Notes: a model not told the origin generated them from the letters alone. Numbered from the stretch's first letter, positions 1 through 10,120 are shown. The stretch: 64,000 nt of DNA from JBCBRD01 sp039819785 (GCA_039819785.1 JBCBRH010000015.1:18612-82611), one strand, 5' to 3'. Made by a program: numbers and translations.

Positions 1-438
1 ACCAGAGAAATCGCAGCCTACGGCGGATTGGTCGAACGCATGCCCATGTATGCCTTCTGCTTCATGGTCTTCACCATGGCCAACGTCGGGCTGCCCGGCA
101 CATCGGGCTTCGTGGGCGAGTTCCTGACCTTGTTGGGTGCCTTCAAGGTCAACACGTGGGTCGCCTTCTTCGCAACGACCGGTGTGATCCTGTCAGCTGC
201 ATACGCGCTTTACCTCTACCGCCGCGTCATCTTCGGTGCGCTTGAAAAGCCAAGCCTGATGAAGCTGCCGGACCTGTCAGTCCGTGAAATCACCATACTG
301 GCTCCACTCGTCATCCTGACCATCTTCTTCGGCTTCTATCCAGCCCCGCTGCTTGACGTGATGGCGGTGTCGGTGAAGGAGCTTGTCGCCAATTATGAGA
401 CCGCGATCCAGGACGCAACGGCGCTGGCCAACCCTTAA
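1..438 (+). CDS. nuoM: NADH-quinone oxidoreductase subunit M, C-terminal fragment
   Basis: This is the 3' end of a proton-pumping subunit of respiratory complex I; the frame is open from base 1, so the start lies outside the window. The visible 145 residues contain the conserved late-NuoM run [14 protein letters not shown], two or three hydrophobic membrane segments (around residues 20-35, 50-80 and 95-115) and a short soluble tail. The next gene, nuoN, follows after 85 bases on the same strand, the usual end of the nuo operon. The identification rests on the antiporter-like Pro/Gly-rich motif and on the neighbour. Confidence 0.95.
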   Translation, partial: TREIAAYGGLVERMPMYAFCFMVFTMANVGLPGTSGFVGEFLTLLGAFKVNTWVAFFATTGVILSAAYALYLYRRVIFGALEKPSLMKLPDLSVREITILAPLVILTIFFGFYPAPLLDVMAVSVKELVANYETAIQDATALANP

Positions 439-523
439 ATCCAGGACCTCTCGACCAACCCACGCAAAGACCGTCACGCCTTAGATCACGCAACCCAAGC
501 CAAAAGCGAAAAAAGCCAATCCA

Positions 524-1972
524 ATGGATTATCTGCTGACCCTGAGCCCCATCTTCCCCGAACTGCTCCTCGCGGTTGGTAGTTTCGTGCTGCTCATGTT
601 GGGCGCATTCGGTGGCGACAACGATGAGACCGGCGAGAGCGTCGGGTGGTTGGCCATCGTTTTGCTGGTCGCAGCCGGTGCCCTGATCGTTCTGCAGCCG
701 GCCAGCACGACATTCCTCTTCAACGAAACCTTCATCAACGATCGCTTCGCCCGCTTCATGAAGCTCCTCGTCCTCGGTGGGTCCGCAACAGCCTTGTTGT
801 TGTCGTTCGACTACCTGCGCGAACGCGGCATCATGAAGTTTGAATTCCCTGTCCTCGTCATCCTGGCAACCGTCGGGATGATGATGATGATCTCGGCCAA
901 CGATCTCATCGCGCTCTATCTCGGCATCGAGCTGCAATCATTGGCGCTCTATGTGATGGCAGCCATCAAGCGCGACAACGTTCGCTCCTCTGAGGCCGGT
1001 CTCAAATATTTTGTCCTTGGCGCGCTCTCGTCTGGGATGTTGCTTTATGGCGCTTCGTTGATCTACGGCTTCACCGGTTCGACAAGCTTTTCAGCCATCG
1101 CCTCAGTGGCGCAATCAGAAACCGCCGCTGGCAATGTGGGCCTGATCATCGGTCTCGTATTCCTTCTGGTCGGCCTTGCCTTCAAGGTCTCGGCTGTCCC
1201 GTTCCACATGTGGGTGCCGGACGTTTACGAGGGTGCCCCAACGCCGGTGACGGCGTTCTTTGCGGCAGCCCCAAAGCTTGCCGCCATGGCGCTACTGATC
1301 CGCGCATTGGGGGGTGCATTCCCAGGCTATGAGGCCCAGTGGCAGCAAATCATTATCTTCATGTCGATCGCATCCATGTTGCTGGGGGCGTTCGCAGCGA
1401 TCGGTCAAAACAACATTAAGCGCCTGATGGCCTATTCATCGATCGGCCACGTCGGGTTCGCGCTCGTTGGGCTGGCGGCAGGGTCCCAGGAGGGCGCGCA
1501 GGGCGTCCTTATCTATATGGCGATCTACCTTGTGATGACGCTTGGCACGTTCGCCTGCATCCTTGCGATGCGGCGCGGCGACCAGATGGTTGAGGACATC
1601 GACGAACTGGCCGGGCTGTCTCAAACAAATCTGCCGATGGCATTTGTGCTGGCCGCCTTGATGTTCTCACTGGCCGGCATTCCACCGCTCGCAGGCTTCT
1701 GGGGCAAATTCTATGTCTTTGCAGCGGCCATGAAGGAAGGACTTTATGTCCTCGCCGTCATCGGGGTCATCGCCAGCGTGATTGGCGCGTACTACTACCT
1801 GCGCATCATCAAGATCATGTTCTTCGATGAACCTCGGGAGAAGTTTTCAGAGGCCACAACCAAGGTCGGCTTCGTAATGATGGTCTCAGCCGTTTTCGTC
1901 ATTGGCTTTATCGTGGTCCCATCTCCGCTCATCGAGGCTGCGGCATCGGCCGCAAAGTCATTGAAGTTCTGA
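524..1972 (+). CDS. nuoN: NADH-quinone oxidoreductase subunit N
   Basis: Integral membrane, antiporter-like proton-pumping subunit of complex I. The 482 residues are almost entirely hydrophobic helices, and the length is typical for NuoN. Family features include [17 protein letters not shown] (about residue 135) with the membrane glutamate, the broken-helix region [20 protein letters not shown] (about 220-240), [16 protein letters not shown] (about 297) and [17 protein letters not shown] near the C-terminus. It is the last nuo gene and is followed by birA, as is common in Alphaproteobacteria. Nothing is truncated or unusual. Confidence 0.97.
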   Translation: MDYLLTLSPIFPELLLAVGSFVLLMLGAFGGDNDETGESVGWLAIVLLVAAGALIVLQPASTTFLFNETFINDRFARFMKLLVLGGSATALLLSFDYLRERGIMKFEFPVLVILATVGMMMMISANDLIALYLGIELQSLALYVMAAIKRDNVRSSEAGLKYFVLGALSSGMLLYGASLIYGFTGSTSFSAIASVAQSETAAGNVGLIIGLVFLLVGLAFKVSAVPFHMWVPDVYEGAPTPVTAFFAAAPKLAAMALLIRALGGAFPGYEAQWQQIIIFMSIASMLLGAFAAIGQNNIKRLMAYSSIGHVGFALVGLAAGSQEGAQGVLIYMAIYLVMTLGTFACILAMRRGDQMVEDIDELAGLSQTNLPMAFVLAALMFSLAGIPPLAGFWGKFYVFAAAMKEGLYVLAVIGVIASVIGAYYYLRIIKIMFFDEPREKFSEATTKVGFVMMVSAVFVIGFIVVPSPLIEAAASAAKSLKF

Positions 1973-2083
1973 CCCGTCCGCATTGGCTGCACAAAAACGG
2001 CGTGGGATCGCGGGCACTCTTCAAACGCTGGACGATTAAATGCCCTATTCACGACGGCACAAAATGGGCCTGTTCGAAAACCC

Positions 2084-2878
2084 ATGAACGCACCCGCACC
2101 CGATGACGTCATCACGTTGCCCACAGGCACGCAGCTCTACCACTATAAAACAATCGGCTCGACCAACGCGGAAGCGTTCGCCCTTCATGCGCGTGGCATA
2201 GCGCTTCCAGCCTGGGTCTACGCAGAAAACCAATCAGACGGGCGTGGTCGCGGCCAAAACGTGTGGCAGAGCCTTCCCGGCAACCTGCAGGCGAGCTATA
2301 TCTTTCCCACAGATTGTGAGATGCAGCACCTCTCGCAACTTGCTTTCGTCGCCGGTCTGGCGGTTCGCGACACGGTAAGCGCCACGCTGAGCGTAAGAAA
2401 CGACCAGAATGCGCGCATCTCGCTGAAATGGCCGAACGATGTTCTGTGTAATGGGGAAAAGATTGCAGGCATCCTCGTCCAGACCATGCGGCCCGATATA
2501 AATGCCCCAAGCATCGCAGTGATCGGCATCGGGCTGAATATTGCATCAAGTCCGCAAGGACTGGACCAGCGCGTGACGAGCCTCCGGCAGCTTTTTGGGC
2601 CGTCAGCAGATTTGCTGTCGCCACTCGCGGCCATTGGCGACCTTGACCGCAATCTCTCGGGATGGCTGGTGCGTTGGAAGAAGGGTGACGGCTGGTCAGA
2701 CGTCCGCACAAATTGGATCGCCGAAAATGATTTCATCGGTCACCGCGTCTCGGTGAAACAGGGATCAAGCACGCTTTCAGGTGTCATGAAGGGGCTGGAC
2801 GCCACCGGGGCGCTATTGATCGAGACGGACGACCACGTGCAACGGCACGTGACATTCGGAGACATTGCGCTGGACTAG
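2084..2878 (+). CDS. birA: Biotin--[acetyl-CoA-carboxylase] ligase
   Basis: Attaches biotin to the carboxyl carrier protein of acetyl-CoA carboxylase and related enzymes through biotinyl-AMP. The protein (264 residues) shows the biotin/ATP loop GRGRGQ at residues 53-58, the KWPND motif near residue 110 and a following KIAGIL strand. It is a monofunctional ligase: there is no N-terminal DNA-binding wing, so it should not act as a biotin repressor. It lies between nuoN and the RNase J gene. In many relatives a type III pantothenate kinase gene (coaX) sits just downstream; here only 46 bases separate birA from rnj. Confidence 0.93.
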   Translation: MNAPAPDDVITLPTGTQLYHYKTIGSTNAEAFALHARGIALPAWVYAENQSDGRGRGQNVWQSLPGNLQASYIFPTDCEMQHLSQLAFVAGLAVRDTVSATLSVRNDQNARISLKWPNDVLCNGEKIAGILVQTMRPDINAPSIAVIGIGLNIASSPQGLDQRVTSLRQLFGPSADLLSPLAAIGDLDRNLSGWLVRWKKGDGWSDVRTNWIAENDFIGHRVSVKQGSSTLSGVMKGLDATGALLIETDDHVQRHVTFGDIALD

Positions 2879-2924
2879 AACCACCGGCGTGATGGCCGGC
2901 GATTTTGCCGCACTCCCATAGGAA

Positions 2925-4649
2925 ATGAGCTTAAAACGCATGGCGAAAAAGCCCGAGAAAGACAAAAAAGAAAAAAGCGAATTGGTTTTTGTTGCCATGG
3001 GCGGCCTCGGCGAGATCGGCATGAATTGCTATCTCTACGGATTAGGGCCACCAAACGCGCGCAAATGGCTGATGGTCGACCTTGGGTTGACGTTCCCCGG
3101 CGACGGTGAATTCGGCGTCGACGTGGTTTTTCCGGATCTGCGCTTTATCTCAGCCGAACGTGGCAATCTCGCTGGCATCGTCATCACCCACGCCCATGAG
3201 GACCACATCGGCGCAGTGATCGACAACTGGCACGAGCTGCGCGCTCCGATCTACGCGACACCCTTCACCATGGGCATGCTGAAATCAAAGATCGGCGATT
3301 ATGGCGGCCAGGACCCATTGCCGTTGAACACCGTCGCGCTCGGGTCCCGGTTCAATGTCGGCCCGTTCGATATCGAACTGGTGGATATGGCCCACTCGAT
3401 CCCCGAGCCATCGGCGTTGGCCATCCGCACCCCGCACGGCCTTGTCGTCCACTCCGGCGACTGGAAGTTGGATGAGACCCCAGTCCTCGGCCGCCCATGC
3501 AACGCAAAACGCTTGGCGGAATTGGGCGAAGAAGGCGTTGAAGCCCTTATTTGCGATTCAACCAACGCGATGCGCGATGGCGTATCACCGTCCGAAAGCG
3601 ATGTTGCAGCCTCGCTCGGTGAAATTATCAAAAAACACGACAAGCGCGTGGTCGTAACGACATTCTCCTCGAACGTGGGGCGGGTGAAGGCCATCGCCGA
3701 CGCCGCCGCTGCAGCCGGGCGCAAACTCGTCGTCGCCGGGCGTTCAATCCACCGCGTGATCCAGGTGGGCATCGAAACGGGATACCTGCCGAAAGACTTC
3801 AGCTATCTCGACCAGGACCAATTCACATATTTGGAACGCAACGAAATCGTCCTCTTGTGCACCGGCAGCCAGGGCGAGCCGCGCGCAGCCCTGTCACGCA
3901 TCGCCGATGGTGACCACCAGTTTATCAAGCTGGCTAAAGGTGACCTCGTCATCTATTCATCGCGCGATATTCCAGGCAACGAAAAATCCATCAGCCGCGT
4001 CCAAAACAACCTCGCCCGAATGGGCGTTGATGTCCTGACCGACAGCGACGGCCTTGTACACGTCACCGGCCACCCCCGTCGCGATGAACTCAAACAGATG
4101 TATGACTGGCTCAAACCCAAAGTGGCCATCCCCATGCACGGCGAAGCCCGCCACCTGAAAGAACACGCTGCGCTTGCAAAAAAGTTCGGCGCCGAACGCT
4201 CCTTCGTGATCGTAGATGGTGAAATCGTGCGATTGGCACCTGGGTCCGCAGGCATCATTGATGAAGCCCCGGTCGGCCGAAAATATCGCGATGGCCGGCT
4301 GATCGTGTCCAGTACAGATGGTCCGGTTCGGGACCGCCGCAAGCTGGCCATGTCGGGAATTGCAGTCGTCGCACTTGCCCTGTCGAAGCGCGGCGATTTG
4401 CTCGATGACCCCGAGGTCGTCCTCGATGGCATCCCGGAAGACACGGCGGACGGTGACGATATGTATGACGTGGTCCTCGACGCCATCGACGGCACGATCG
4501 CTTCCATACCGCCCTCCCGGCGCAAGGACCCGGATCTTGTTCGCGAGGCGGTTCGCAAGGCCGTCAGGTCTGCGATTGCCAATGAGTGGGGCAAGCGTCC
4601 GATCACCAAGGTTCTGGTCAGCGTCGTTAATGTCAAAGCTAACGCCTAA
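2925..4649 (+). CDS. rnj: Ribonuclease J
   Basis: Metallo-beta-lactamase/beta-CASP ribonuclease used in mRNA and rRNA processing. The zinc-binding motif HAHEDH is near residue 90, with further conserved blocks MAHSIPEPSAL, VHSGDWKLD and the beta-CASP segments CTGSQGEPRAAL and HVTGHPRRDEL, then PMHGEARHL. The C-terminal third is the RNase J-specific domain. The length (574 residues) is typical. Two starts are possible: ATG 2925, or ATG 2940 giving MAKKPEKDKKEK; an AGGA at 2920-2923 is too close to the first and rather far from the second. The gene is in the usual place after birA. Confidence 0.95.
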   Translation: MSLKRMAKKPEKDKKEKSELVFVAMGGLGEIGMNCYLYGLGPPNARKWLMVDLGLTFPGDGEFGVDVVFPDLRFISAERGNLAGIVITHAHEDHIGAVIDNWHELRAPIYATPFTMGMLKSKIGDYGGQDPLPLNTVALGSRFNVGPFDIELVDMAHSIPEPSALAIRTPHGLVVHSGDWKLDETPVLGRPCNAKRLAELGEEGVEALICDSTNAMRDGVSPSESDVAASLGEIIKKHDKRVVVTTFSSNVGRVKAIADAAAAAGRKLVVAGRSIHRVIQVGIETGYLPKDFSYLDQDQFTYLERNEIVLLCTGSQGEPRAALSRIADGDHQFIKLAKGDLVIYSSRDIPGNEKSISRVQNNLARMGVDVLTDSDGLVHVTGHPRRDELKQMYDWLKPKVAIPMHGEARHLKEHAALAKKFGAERSFVIVDGEIVRLAPGSAGIIDEAPVGRKYRDGRLIVSSTDGPVRDRRKLAMSGIAVVALALSKRGDLLDDPEVVLDGIPEDTADGDDMYDVVLDAIDGTIASIPPSRRKDPDLVREAVRKAVRSAIANEWGKRPITKVLVSVVNVKANA

Positions 4650-4768
4650 GCGGAGCCAACCGCGGGATCATTGCACTTTTCAGCCCAACACGGCAGAACG
4701 AAACGCCTGCTCACAAAAGCGACGGCGAAGCCCGCGCGATATACAAACCTTAAGGAGCCACGCCTGCC

Positions 4769-5173
4769 ATGATCGGCCGTTTGAACCATGTTGCTATCGC
4801 CGTTTCCGATCTCGAAAGCGCAACGGCTGTTTACCGCGATACCTTGGGGGCAGAAGTGACGCCCGCCACGGCCCAGCCCGAACATGGCGTGACCGTGGTG
4901 TTTATCAATCTTCCCAACACCAAAATCGAATTGCTTGAGCCGTTGGGGGACGGATCGCCAATCGCCAAGTTCTTGGAAAAGAACCCCTCCGGCGGTATCC
5001 ACCACGTCTGCTATGAGGTTGACGACATTATCGCAGCGCGCGACCAGATGAAGGCTCAGGGCGCGCGCGTGCTTGGCGATGGCGAGCCCAAGATCGGTGC
5101 GCATGGCAAGCCGGTCCTCTTTTTGCACCCCAAAGACTTTTGCGGAACGCTGACCGAACTGGAACAGGCATGA
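4769..5173 (+). CDS. mce: Methylmalonyl-CoA epimerase
   Basis: Small glyoxalase/VOC-fold metalloenzyme that interconverts (R)- and (S)-methylmalonyl-CoA in propionyl-CoA metabolism, acting in the cytoplasm. The 134 residues give two VOC half-modules beginning LNHVAIAVSDLE and HHVCYEVDD, with the expected metal-ligand histidines, and end in the conserved FLHPKDFCGTLTELEQ. An AAGGAG lies at 4752-4757, upstream of the ATG. The order rnj-mce-DUF1467-proS is a common alphaproteobacterial arrangement, which supports the call. Confidence 0.94.
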   Translation: MIGRLNHVAIAVSDLESATAVYRDTLGAEVTPATAQPEHGVTVVFINLPNTKIELLEPLGDGSPIAKFLEKNPSGGIHHVCYEVDDIIAARDQMKAQGARVLGDGEPKIGAHGKPVLFLHPKDFCGTLTELEQA

Positions 5174-5207
5174 TCAGCTTCTGTCGAACGGAAACGAGAG
5201 CAAATCC

Positions 5208-5489
5208 ATGGGCGTGACTCTCAGCATCGCTGTTTTCTTCATCATCTGGTGGGCCGTTCTGTTCGCTGTGCTGCCTTTTGGCATGCGCACGCAGGATGAA
5301 GACGGCGAAGTCGTTCCGGGCACACCGGGCAGCGCACCGTCCAACCCGAACATGCTGCGCATCTTTGCGATCAATACGGTGGTGGCCGCCGTGGTCTTCG
5401 CTGGTGTGTGGACGTCAATCGAATATGGTTACATCACGATCGACACCTTCAATGTGCCCGAATACCTGCGCGACAAGACAAAGCTGTAA
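5208..5489 (+). CDS. DUF1467 family membrane protein
   Basis: A 93-residue protein with two predicted membrane helices (about residues 5-25 and 48-70) separated by a short loop that is rich in Pro, Gly and acidic residues. It matches the DUF1467 family, which is found almost entirely in Alphaproteobacteria and normally sits between mce and proS, as here. Its function is unknown. A GAGAG sequence precedes the ATG. It is 34 bases from mce, so the two are probably co-transcribed. Confidence 0.85.
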   Translation: MGVTLSIAVFFIIWWAVLFAVLPFGMRTQDEDGEVVPGTPGSAPSNPNMLRIFAINTVVAAVVFAGVWTSIEYGYITIDTFNVPEYLRDKTKL

Positions 5490-5642
5490 TGATCGGTGTC
5501 GCCTGCCAAATCCCACCGATGAAAAAGGAAACCGGCTACCCGCGCGATGCATCGGCGCAGCGCTTGAAGAGTGCGGCAAAGGTCTGGCGCACACATCGTC
5601 CCACATGACACCTATGAGCCCAACACCAGACTGCAGCGCCTT

Positions 5643-5810
5643 AGAGCATGTTCAGGAAAAGTGTACGCGGTTTTCCGCCCGGAACATGCTCCAACTCAAG
5701 AGCACAGAGCATGTTCAGGAAAAGTGTACGCGGTTTTCCGCCCGGAACATGCTCCAAATCAAGAGTTTAGAGCCTGCTTTGCTAGTCCACGAAAAGCAAA
5801 CAGGCTCTAA
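5643..5810. repeat. Composite palindromic intergenic repeat, locus 1 (two A units and one B unit)
   Basis: Two nearly identical 48-bp A units at 5644-5691 and 5707-5754, 63 bp apart start to start. Each has outer arms GAGCATGTTC/GAACATGCTC and inner arms GGAAAA/TTTTCC around GTGTACGCGG, so the transcript would fold into a long hairpin. A B unit follows at 5767-5810, with arms starting TTAGAGCCTG and ending CAGGCTCTAA around TAGTCCACGA. The same composite occurs at 38211-38377 and, decayed, at 62658-62756. From recall, the layout resembles rhizobial RIME-type elements with two large palindromes. Confidence 0.9.
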
Positions 5811-5855
5811 CAGAACGCACTTGCCCTTTCTGACTGCGAAAAAGAAGAACAGCCC

Positions 5856-7202
5856 ATGAAGTTGTCGCGCTATTTTCTGCCCGTGATGCGGGACACCCCA
5901 AAGGAAGCGGAGATCGCGTCCCACCAGCTGATGCTGCGCGCCGGCATGGTGCGCCAGTCCGCAGCGGGGATCTATTCATGGCTGCCACTTGGTTTGCGCG
6001 TGCTCGACAAGATCGCCGACATCGTCCGTGAAGAGCAAAACCGCGCCGGTGCCGTCGAGGTCTTGATGCCGACCATGCAGCCAGCAGACCTATGGCGCGA
6101 ATCTGGCCGTTACGACGCCTATGGCAAGGAAATGCTCCGTATCACCGACCGGCATGATCGCGACCTCCTGTTCGGCCCGACAGCTGAAGAGGTCATCACG
6201 TCGATCTTCCGCGACGGCGTCAAATCCTACAAAGACCTACCGAAAAACCTCTACAACATTCAGTGGAAATTCCGCGACGAAATCCGCCCGCGGTTTGGTG
6301 TCATGCGTGGGCGCGAATTCCTGATGAAGGATGCCTACTCATTCGATTTGACGGCCGATGATGCGCGCAAGACCTATCAGCGCATGTTCGCAGCCTACCT
6401 GCGCACTTTTGCCCGCCTGGGCCTGAAATCCGTTCCCATGGCAGCTGACACTGGCCCCATCGGTGGTGACCTCAGCCACGAATTCATCATCCTGGCGGAA
6501 ACCGGTGAAAGTCAGGTGTTCTGCCATGCCGACCTTCTGGATGGCGCAATCCCGCCGGCTGATACTGATTTTGATGGCGACCTGAACCCAATCTTCGAAG
6601 CATGGACCACGAAGTATGCCGCCACCGAAGATATGCACGACGCAGCCCGCTTCGAGGCCGAGGTGCCCGAAGACAGGCGCGTGACGGCACGCGGCATTGA
6701 GGTCGGTCATATCTTTTTCTTTGGCACCAAGTATTCCGAACCCATGGGCGCGCGTGTTCAAGGGCCAGATGGCCAGCTCACGACGGTCCAGATGGGGTCC
6801 TACGGTGTCGGCGTCTCGCGGCTTGTCGGCGCGGTGATCGAGGCCAGTCACGATGAGCATGGGATCAGTTGGCCTGTGCCGATTGCCCCCTTTGAGGTCG
6901 GGCTGATCAACCTGCGCGTGTCCGATGAGGCCACCACGTCAGCCTGCGAGGATCTCTATGCCAAACTGCAAGCCGCTGGCATTGATGTGCTTTACGACGA
7001 CACCGATGAGCGGGCGGGTGCCAAATTCACAACCATGGACCTCATTGGCTTGCCGTATCAGCTTACGGTGGGGCCAAAAGGCATCAAAAACGGCGAAGTC
7101 GAGCTAAAAGCACGCTGCGGCGGCGCAAAAGAGACGCTTTCCCCTGAAAGCGCATTGAACAAAGTCATGGACTTAGTGACGTCAGGGCGGGTTCTGGGGT
7201 AA
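5856..7202 (+). CDS. proS: Prolyl-tRNA synthetase
   Basis: Class II aminoacyl-tRNA synthetase charging tRNA-Pro in the cytoplasm. The 448-residue length fits the short alphaproteobacterial form without the editing insertion. Visible class II landmarks are [14 protein letters not shown] (motif 1 region), [20 protein letters not shown] (motif 2) and [20 protein letters not shown] (motif 3), followed by a C-terminal anticodon-binding domain ([21 protein letters not shown]). It begins 45 bases after the composite repeat and is followed by lolC in the same direction. Confidence 0.97.
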   Translation: MKLSRYFLPVMRDTPKEAEIASHQLMLRAGMVRQSAAGIYSWLPLGLRVLDKIADIVREEQNRAGAVEVLMPTMQPADLWRESGRYDAYGKEMLRITDRHDRDLLFGPTAEEVITSIFRDGVKSYKDLPKNLYNIQWKFRDEIRPRFGVMRGREFLMKDAYSFDLTADDARKTYQRMFAAYLRTFARLGLKSVPMAADTGPIGGDLSHEFIILAETGESQVFCHADLLDGAIPPADTDFDGDLNPIFEAWTTKYAATEDMHDAARFEAEVPEDRRVTARGIEVGHIFFFGTKYSEPMGARVQGPDGQLTTVQMGSYGVGVSRLVGAVIEASHDEHGISWPVPIAPFEVGLINLRVSDEATTSACEDLYAKLQAAGIDVLYDDTDERAGAKFTTMDLIGLPYQLTVGPKGIKNGEVELKARCGGAKETLSPESALNKVMDLVTSGRVLG

Positions 7203-7373
7203 AGCCCTCGAGAGCAGTCTCGCGCGGGAACTCGACAAGGACCAGTCCGCCCCGCCACATCCAGGGCGGAATTTGGTGGCCTGTCAGAACGGCGGGGGTT
7301 GGCGGCGCTTAGCTTTCGAGGCCGCCGTTGCAACCGCGCGAATTGGGCTGCCGAACGACATCCAGGGGACCCT

Positions 7374-8660
7374 ATGGCACTAGCCGCGACCAAGAACGCC
7401 GGGAAAGACACGGGTTTTTTTGCTCCCTTTGAGTGGATGCTGGCCTTGCGCTATCTGCGTGCCCGTCGAAAAGAAGGCTTCATCTCCGTCATCGCGGGAT
7501 TTTCGTTCATCGGCATCATGCTCGGCGTTGCAACGCTGATCATCGTTATGGCCGTCATGAATGGTTTTAGGGCTGATCTCTTCAACAAAATCCTCGGGCT
7601 CAACGGCCACATCATCGTCCACAAGATCGGCACACCGTTTACGGATTACGCCGACGTGTCGAAAGCCATTGAGAAGGTTGATGGCGTCAAGTATGCCCTG
7701 CCGCTGCTCGAAGGCCAGGTGATGGTCTCGTCCCGCTCGCAAGCGCTTGGCGCGCTTGTCCGCGGCGTTGAGGAAAGCAGCATCAAGTCTCTCAAGCTGG
7801 TGTCCGACAATGTGAAGGTGGGGACACTCGATGGGTTCGACGAAAGCCGGGGCATCGCAGTCGGCATGCGTATGGCCAACGAATTGGGCGTAACACTGGG
7901 TGAAGCCATTACGCTCGTCTCACCGCGAGGTGCGACAACGCCCTTCGGCACGGCCCCGCGGTCAAAACCCTACAAAATTATTGCACTCTTCGAGATGGGC
8001 ATGTCCGAATACGACCGGACCATGATTTTCATGCCGAAGACGGAGGCGCAAAAGTACTTCTCGCGGGGTGCGGCGGTTGACGTTCTGGAAGTCATCGTCG
8101 ATGACCCCGAAGCGGTCGACAGGATTGGTCCAGCCATCAAGTTGGCGGGGGGACCAAGCATCCAGGTGTCTGACTGGCGTCAACGCAACCAGACGTTCTT
8201 TACGGTTCTGGAGGTCGAGCGGAATGTGATGTTCATCATCTTATCGCTCATCATCCTCGTGGCCGCGTTGAACATCATTTCAGGTATGATGATGCTGGTG
8301 AAGGACAAAGGCCGGGACATCGCGATCCTGCGCACCATGGGCGCAACGCGTGGAGCAATGATGCGCGTATTCCTGATAACGGGTGCCTCCATCGGTGTCG
8401 TGGGGACCATCGCCGGGCTCATACTGGGCATCATCTTTTGCTGGAACATCGAAAGCATCCGTCAATTCGTTGCAGTCGTGACAGGCACCAAGATCTTCGA
8501 TCCAGAGGTCTACTACCTGACAAAGCTGCCAGCCGAGATCAACGTCCAGGAAACAGCCTTTATTGTCGTCATGGCGCTTGTCATTTCCATTCTCGCAACG
8601 CTGTATCCGTCCTGGCGCGCCTCTACGCTCGATCCCGTAGAAGCCCTGCGATACGAATAG
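7374..8660 (+). CDS. lolC: Lipoprotein-releasing ABC transporter permease (LolC/LolE family)
   Basis: Inner-membrane permease that, with LolD, extracts lipoproteins for delivery to LolA. One N-terminal helix (FIGIMLGVATLIIVMAVMNG) is followed by a large periplasmic domain and three C-terminal helices, the MacB-FtsX topology. The frame is open from 7299, but ATG 7374 has AGGGG about seven bases upstream and gives the expected N-terminus MALAATKNAGK..FEWMLALRYLRARR, so it is preferred (428 residues). A single LolC/E gene next to lolD is normal in Alphaproteobacteria, where one permease probably forms a homodimer. Confidence 0.93.
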   Translation: MALAATKNAGKDTGFFAPFEWMLALRYLRARRKEGFISVIAGFSFIGIMLGVATLIIVMAVMNGFRADLFNKILGLNGHIIVHKIGTPFTDYADVSKAIEKVDGVKYALPLLEGQVMVSSRSQALGALVRGVEESSIKSLKLVSDNVKVGTLDGFDESRGIAVGMRMANELGVTLGEAITLVSPRGATTPFGTAPRSKPYKIIALFEMGMSEYDRTMIFMPKTEAQKYFSRGAAVDVLEVIVDDPEAVDRIGPAIKLAGGPSIQVSDWRQRNQTFFTVLEVERNVMFIILSLIILVAALNIISGMMMLVKDKGRDIAILRTMGATRGAMMRVFLITGASIGVVGTIAGLILGIIFCWNIESIRQFVAVVTGTKIFDPEVYYLTKLPAEINVQETAFIVVMALVISILATLYPSWRASTLDPVEALRYE

Positions 8661-8672
8661 CGAGGACGCAAA

Positions 8673-9392
8673 GTGAACGTCGCCAATCCGCAACAAACCC
8701 AGGCCGTTCTGGCCCTGCGCAACGTCCGCCGGACCTATCAGCAGGGCCACCGCAAGATCCACGTTTTGGATGGCGCGGCAGCCGACATCTTTCCTGGCGA
8801 GGCAGTGGCACTTGTGGGGCCATCGGGGGCTGGGAAATCAACGCTCCTGCATATCGCCGGCCTGCTGGAAACGCCTGATGCGGGCCACGTCATCGTCCAT
8901 GGTCAGGACTGTGCGCAGTTCAACGACACCCAACGGACCCGTGTCAGACGCAACACCATGGGCTTCGTCTACCAGTTCCATCAGTTGCTTCCCGAATTCT
9001 CGGCCATCGAAAACGTCGCGATGCCGCAGATGATCCAAGGCCGCTCCAGAAAGGCAGCCATCGCGCGCGCCAAGGACCTGCTATCGGTCATGGGATTGGC
9101 AGAGCGCTTCAACCATCGCCCTCCAGAGCTTTCAGGCGGTGAGCAGCAACGCACCGCGATCTGCCGTGCCCTTGCCAATGAGCCCAGTCTGCTCCTGGCA
9201 GATGAGCCGACCGGCAACCTTGACCCGCGCACATCCGAACGCGTCTTCGAGGCGCTGATGAACCTTGTCAGCCAGACGCGGGTGTCAGCACTGATCGCCA
9301 CACACAATATGGAGTTGGCTGGGCGCATGACGCGCACATTGCGCATGGCCGACGGCCAGCTCGTCGACATCACAGCACACGGCGCGTTTTAA
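8673..9392 (+). CDS. lolD: Lipoprotein-releasing system ATP-binding protein LolD
   Basis: ATPase of the LolCD lipoprotein exporter. The 239 residues contain Walker A GPSGAGKST, the ABC signature LSGGEQQR, Walker B LLLADEPTGNLD and the H-loop ATHN. The start is GTG at 8673 with CGAGGA about six bases upstream; the gene is 12 bases after the lolC stop, so the two are surely one operon. No C-terminal extension is present. Confidence 0.95.
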   Translation: MNVANPQQTQAVLALRNVRRTYQQGHRKIHVLDGAAADIFPGEAVALVGPSGAGKSTLLHIAGLLETPDAGHVIVHGQDCAQFNDTQRTRVRRNTMGFVYQFHQLLPEFSAIENVAMPQMIQGRSRKAAIARAKDLLSVMGLAERFNHRPPELSGGEQQRTAICRALANEPSLLLADEPTGNLDPRTSERVFEALMNLVSQTRVSALIATHNMELAGRMTRTLRMADGQLVDITAHGAF

Positions 9393-9526
9393 CCGTCGAA
9401 CCAAAGCACGCCCCGAATATGCGTTGGGCGTAAAGCAGCAAGCGTAGTTGAGAGTCTTCAAGGCCAGTTGCCTCAAAAAATCACCGTCTTCATACGAAAA
9501 CTGACTTCTAAATCGTCATCAGCTTT

Positions 9527-10120
9527 TCAAGATGAGCGTGATTTGTGAGACAATAAACGGACAAGTAGCTGGTTTTCAAATCTCTGGATGACTTCGGCTG
9601 TGTGCGCAAGCTGGCGTTCGACATCCTCGGCTATCGCTTCGTTTAAAGGACCGGCCTCTTTTGCTTGAAGAATTTTTTTATGAAGGTCTCGCATCGAGTA
9701 GTGCAGACTGGTTGGATGTCCTGTCCGATCAAGATCTTGATCGTCAACTAAAAGATTTTCGACCTCCTTGCTGGTGAAAAGTCGTGTTCGGATTCTCAAC
9801 GAGGTCAACTTTTGATTCCACTCAATCACGTCGGCATAATAGTTTTTCCACATGAGTTCGATATCTGGAGATTGGCCTTGAATGGCCCAGAATAAGCGCT
9901 GCAATGCAAAGAACCGTCGATTGATCAATCGCGTGGCTTCGTCGGCCAGCTCTTTTCCTTCGCGCAGCTGATGCTGAAGCAATTCGTGCTTTTTCTGACG
10001 TTTCCATTGCAAACTCTGAAAAATGAAAGTCAGAAGAGAACCGCAGGCGGTTGAAAGCACGATAATCAAAACTATTTTTTGAGCGTCTGCGTCGATATTT
10101 TCTAACAGGTCAACAAACAT
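9527..10120 (-). CDS. Hypothetical membrane-anchored protein
   Basis: Not recognised. ATG 10120 has AGAGG upstream (GTG 10126 also possible) and gives about 197 residues: one N-terminal membrane helix (KIVLIIVLSTACGSLLTFIF, about residues 15-35), then a long charged, helix-rich cytoplasmic region with probable coiled coil (QLREGKELADEATRLINRRF; EDVERQLAHTAEVIQRFENQ). There are no enzyme motifs. The gene is clearly more A+T-rich than its neighbours and faces the opposite way to lolD, which suggests an acquired accessory gene. Possible roles include a sensor-like or scaffold protein, but nothing in the sequence settles this. Confidence 0.6.
   Translation of the reverse strand: MFVDLLENIDADAQKIVLIIVLSTACGSLLTFIFQSLQWKRQKKHELLQHQLREGKELADEATRLINRRFFALQRLFWAIQGQSPDIELMWKNYYADVIEWNQKLTSLRIRTRLFTSKEVENLLVDDQDLDRTGHPTSLHYSMRDLHKKILQAKEAGPLNEAIAEDVERQLAHTAEVIQRFENQLLVRLLSHKSRSS

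Noticed and set aside
5278..5859. Long open frame running through DUF1467 and the repeat
   Set aside because: It overlaps DUF1467 in another frame and is mostly repeat DNA; the translated sequence is Arg/Cys-rich and repeats the palindromes.
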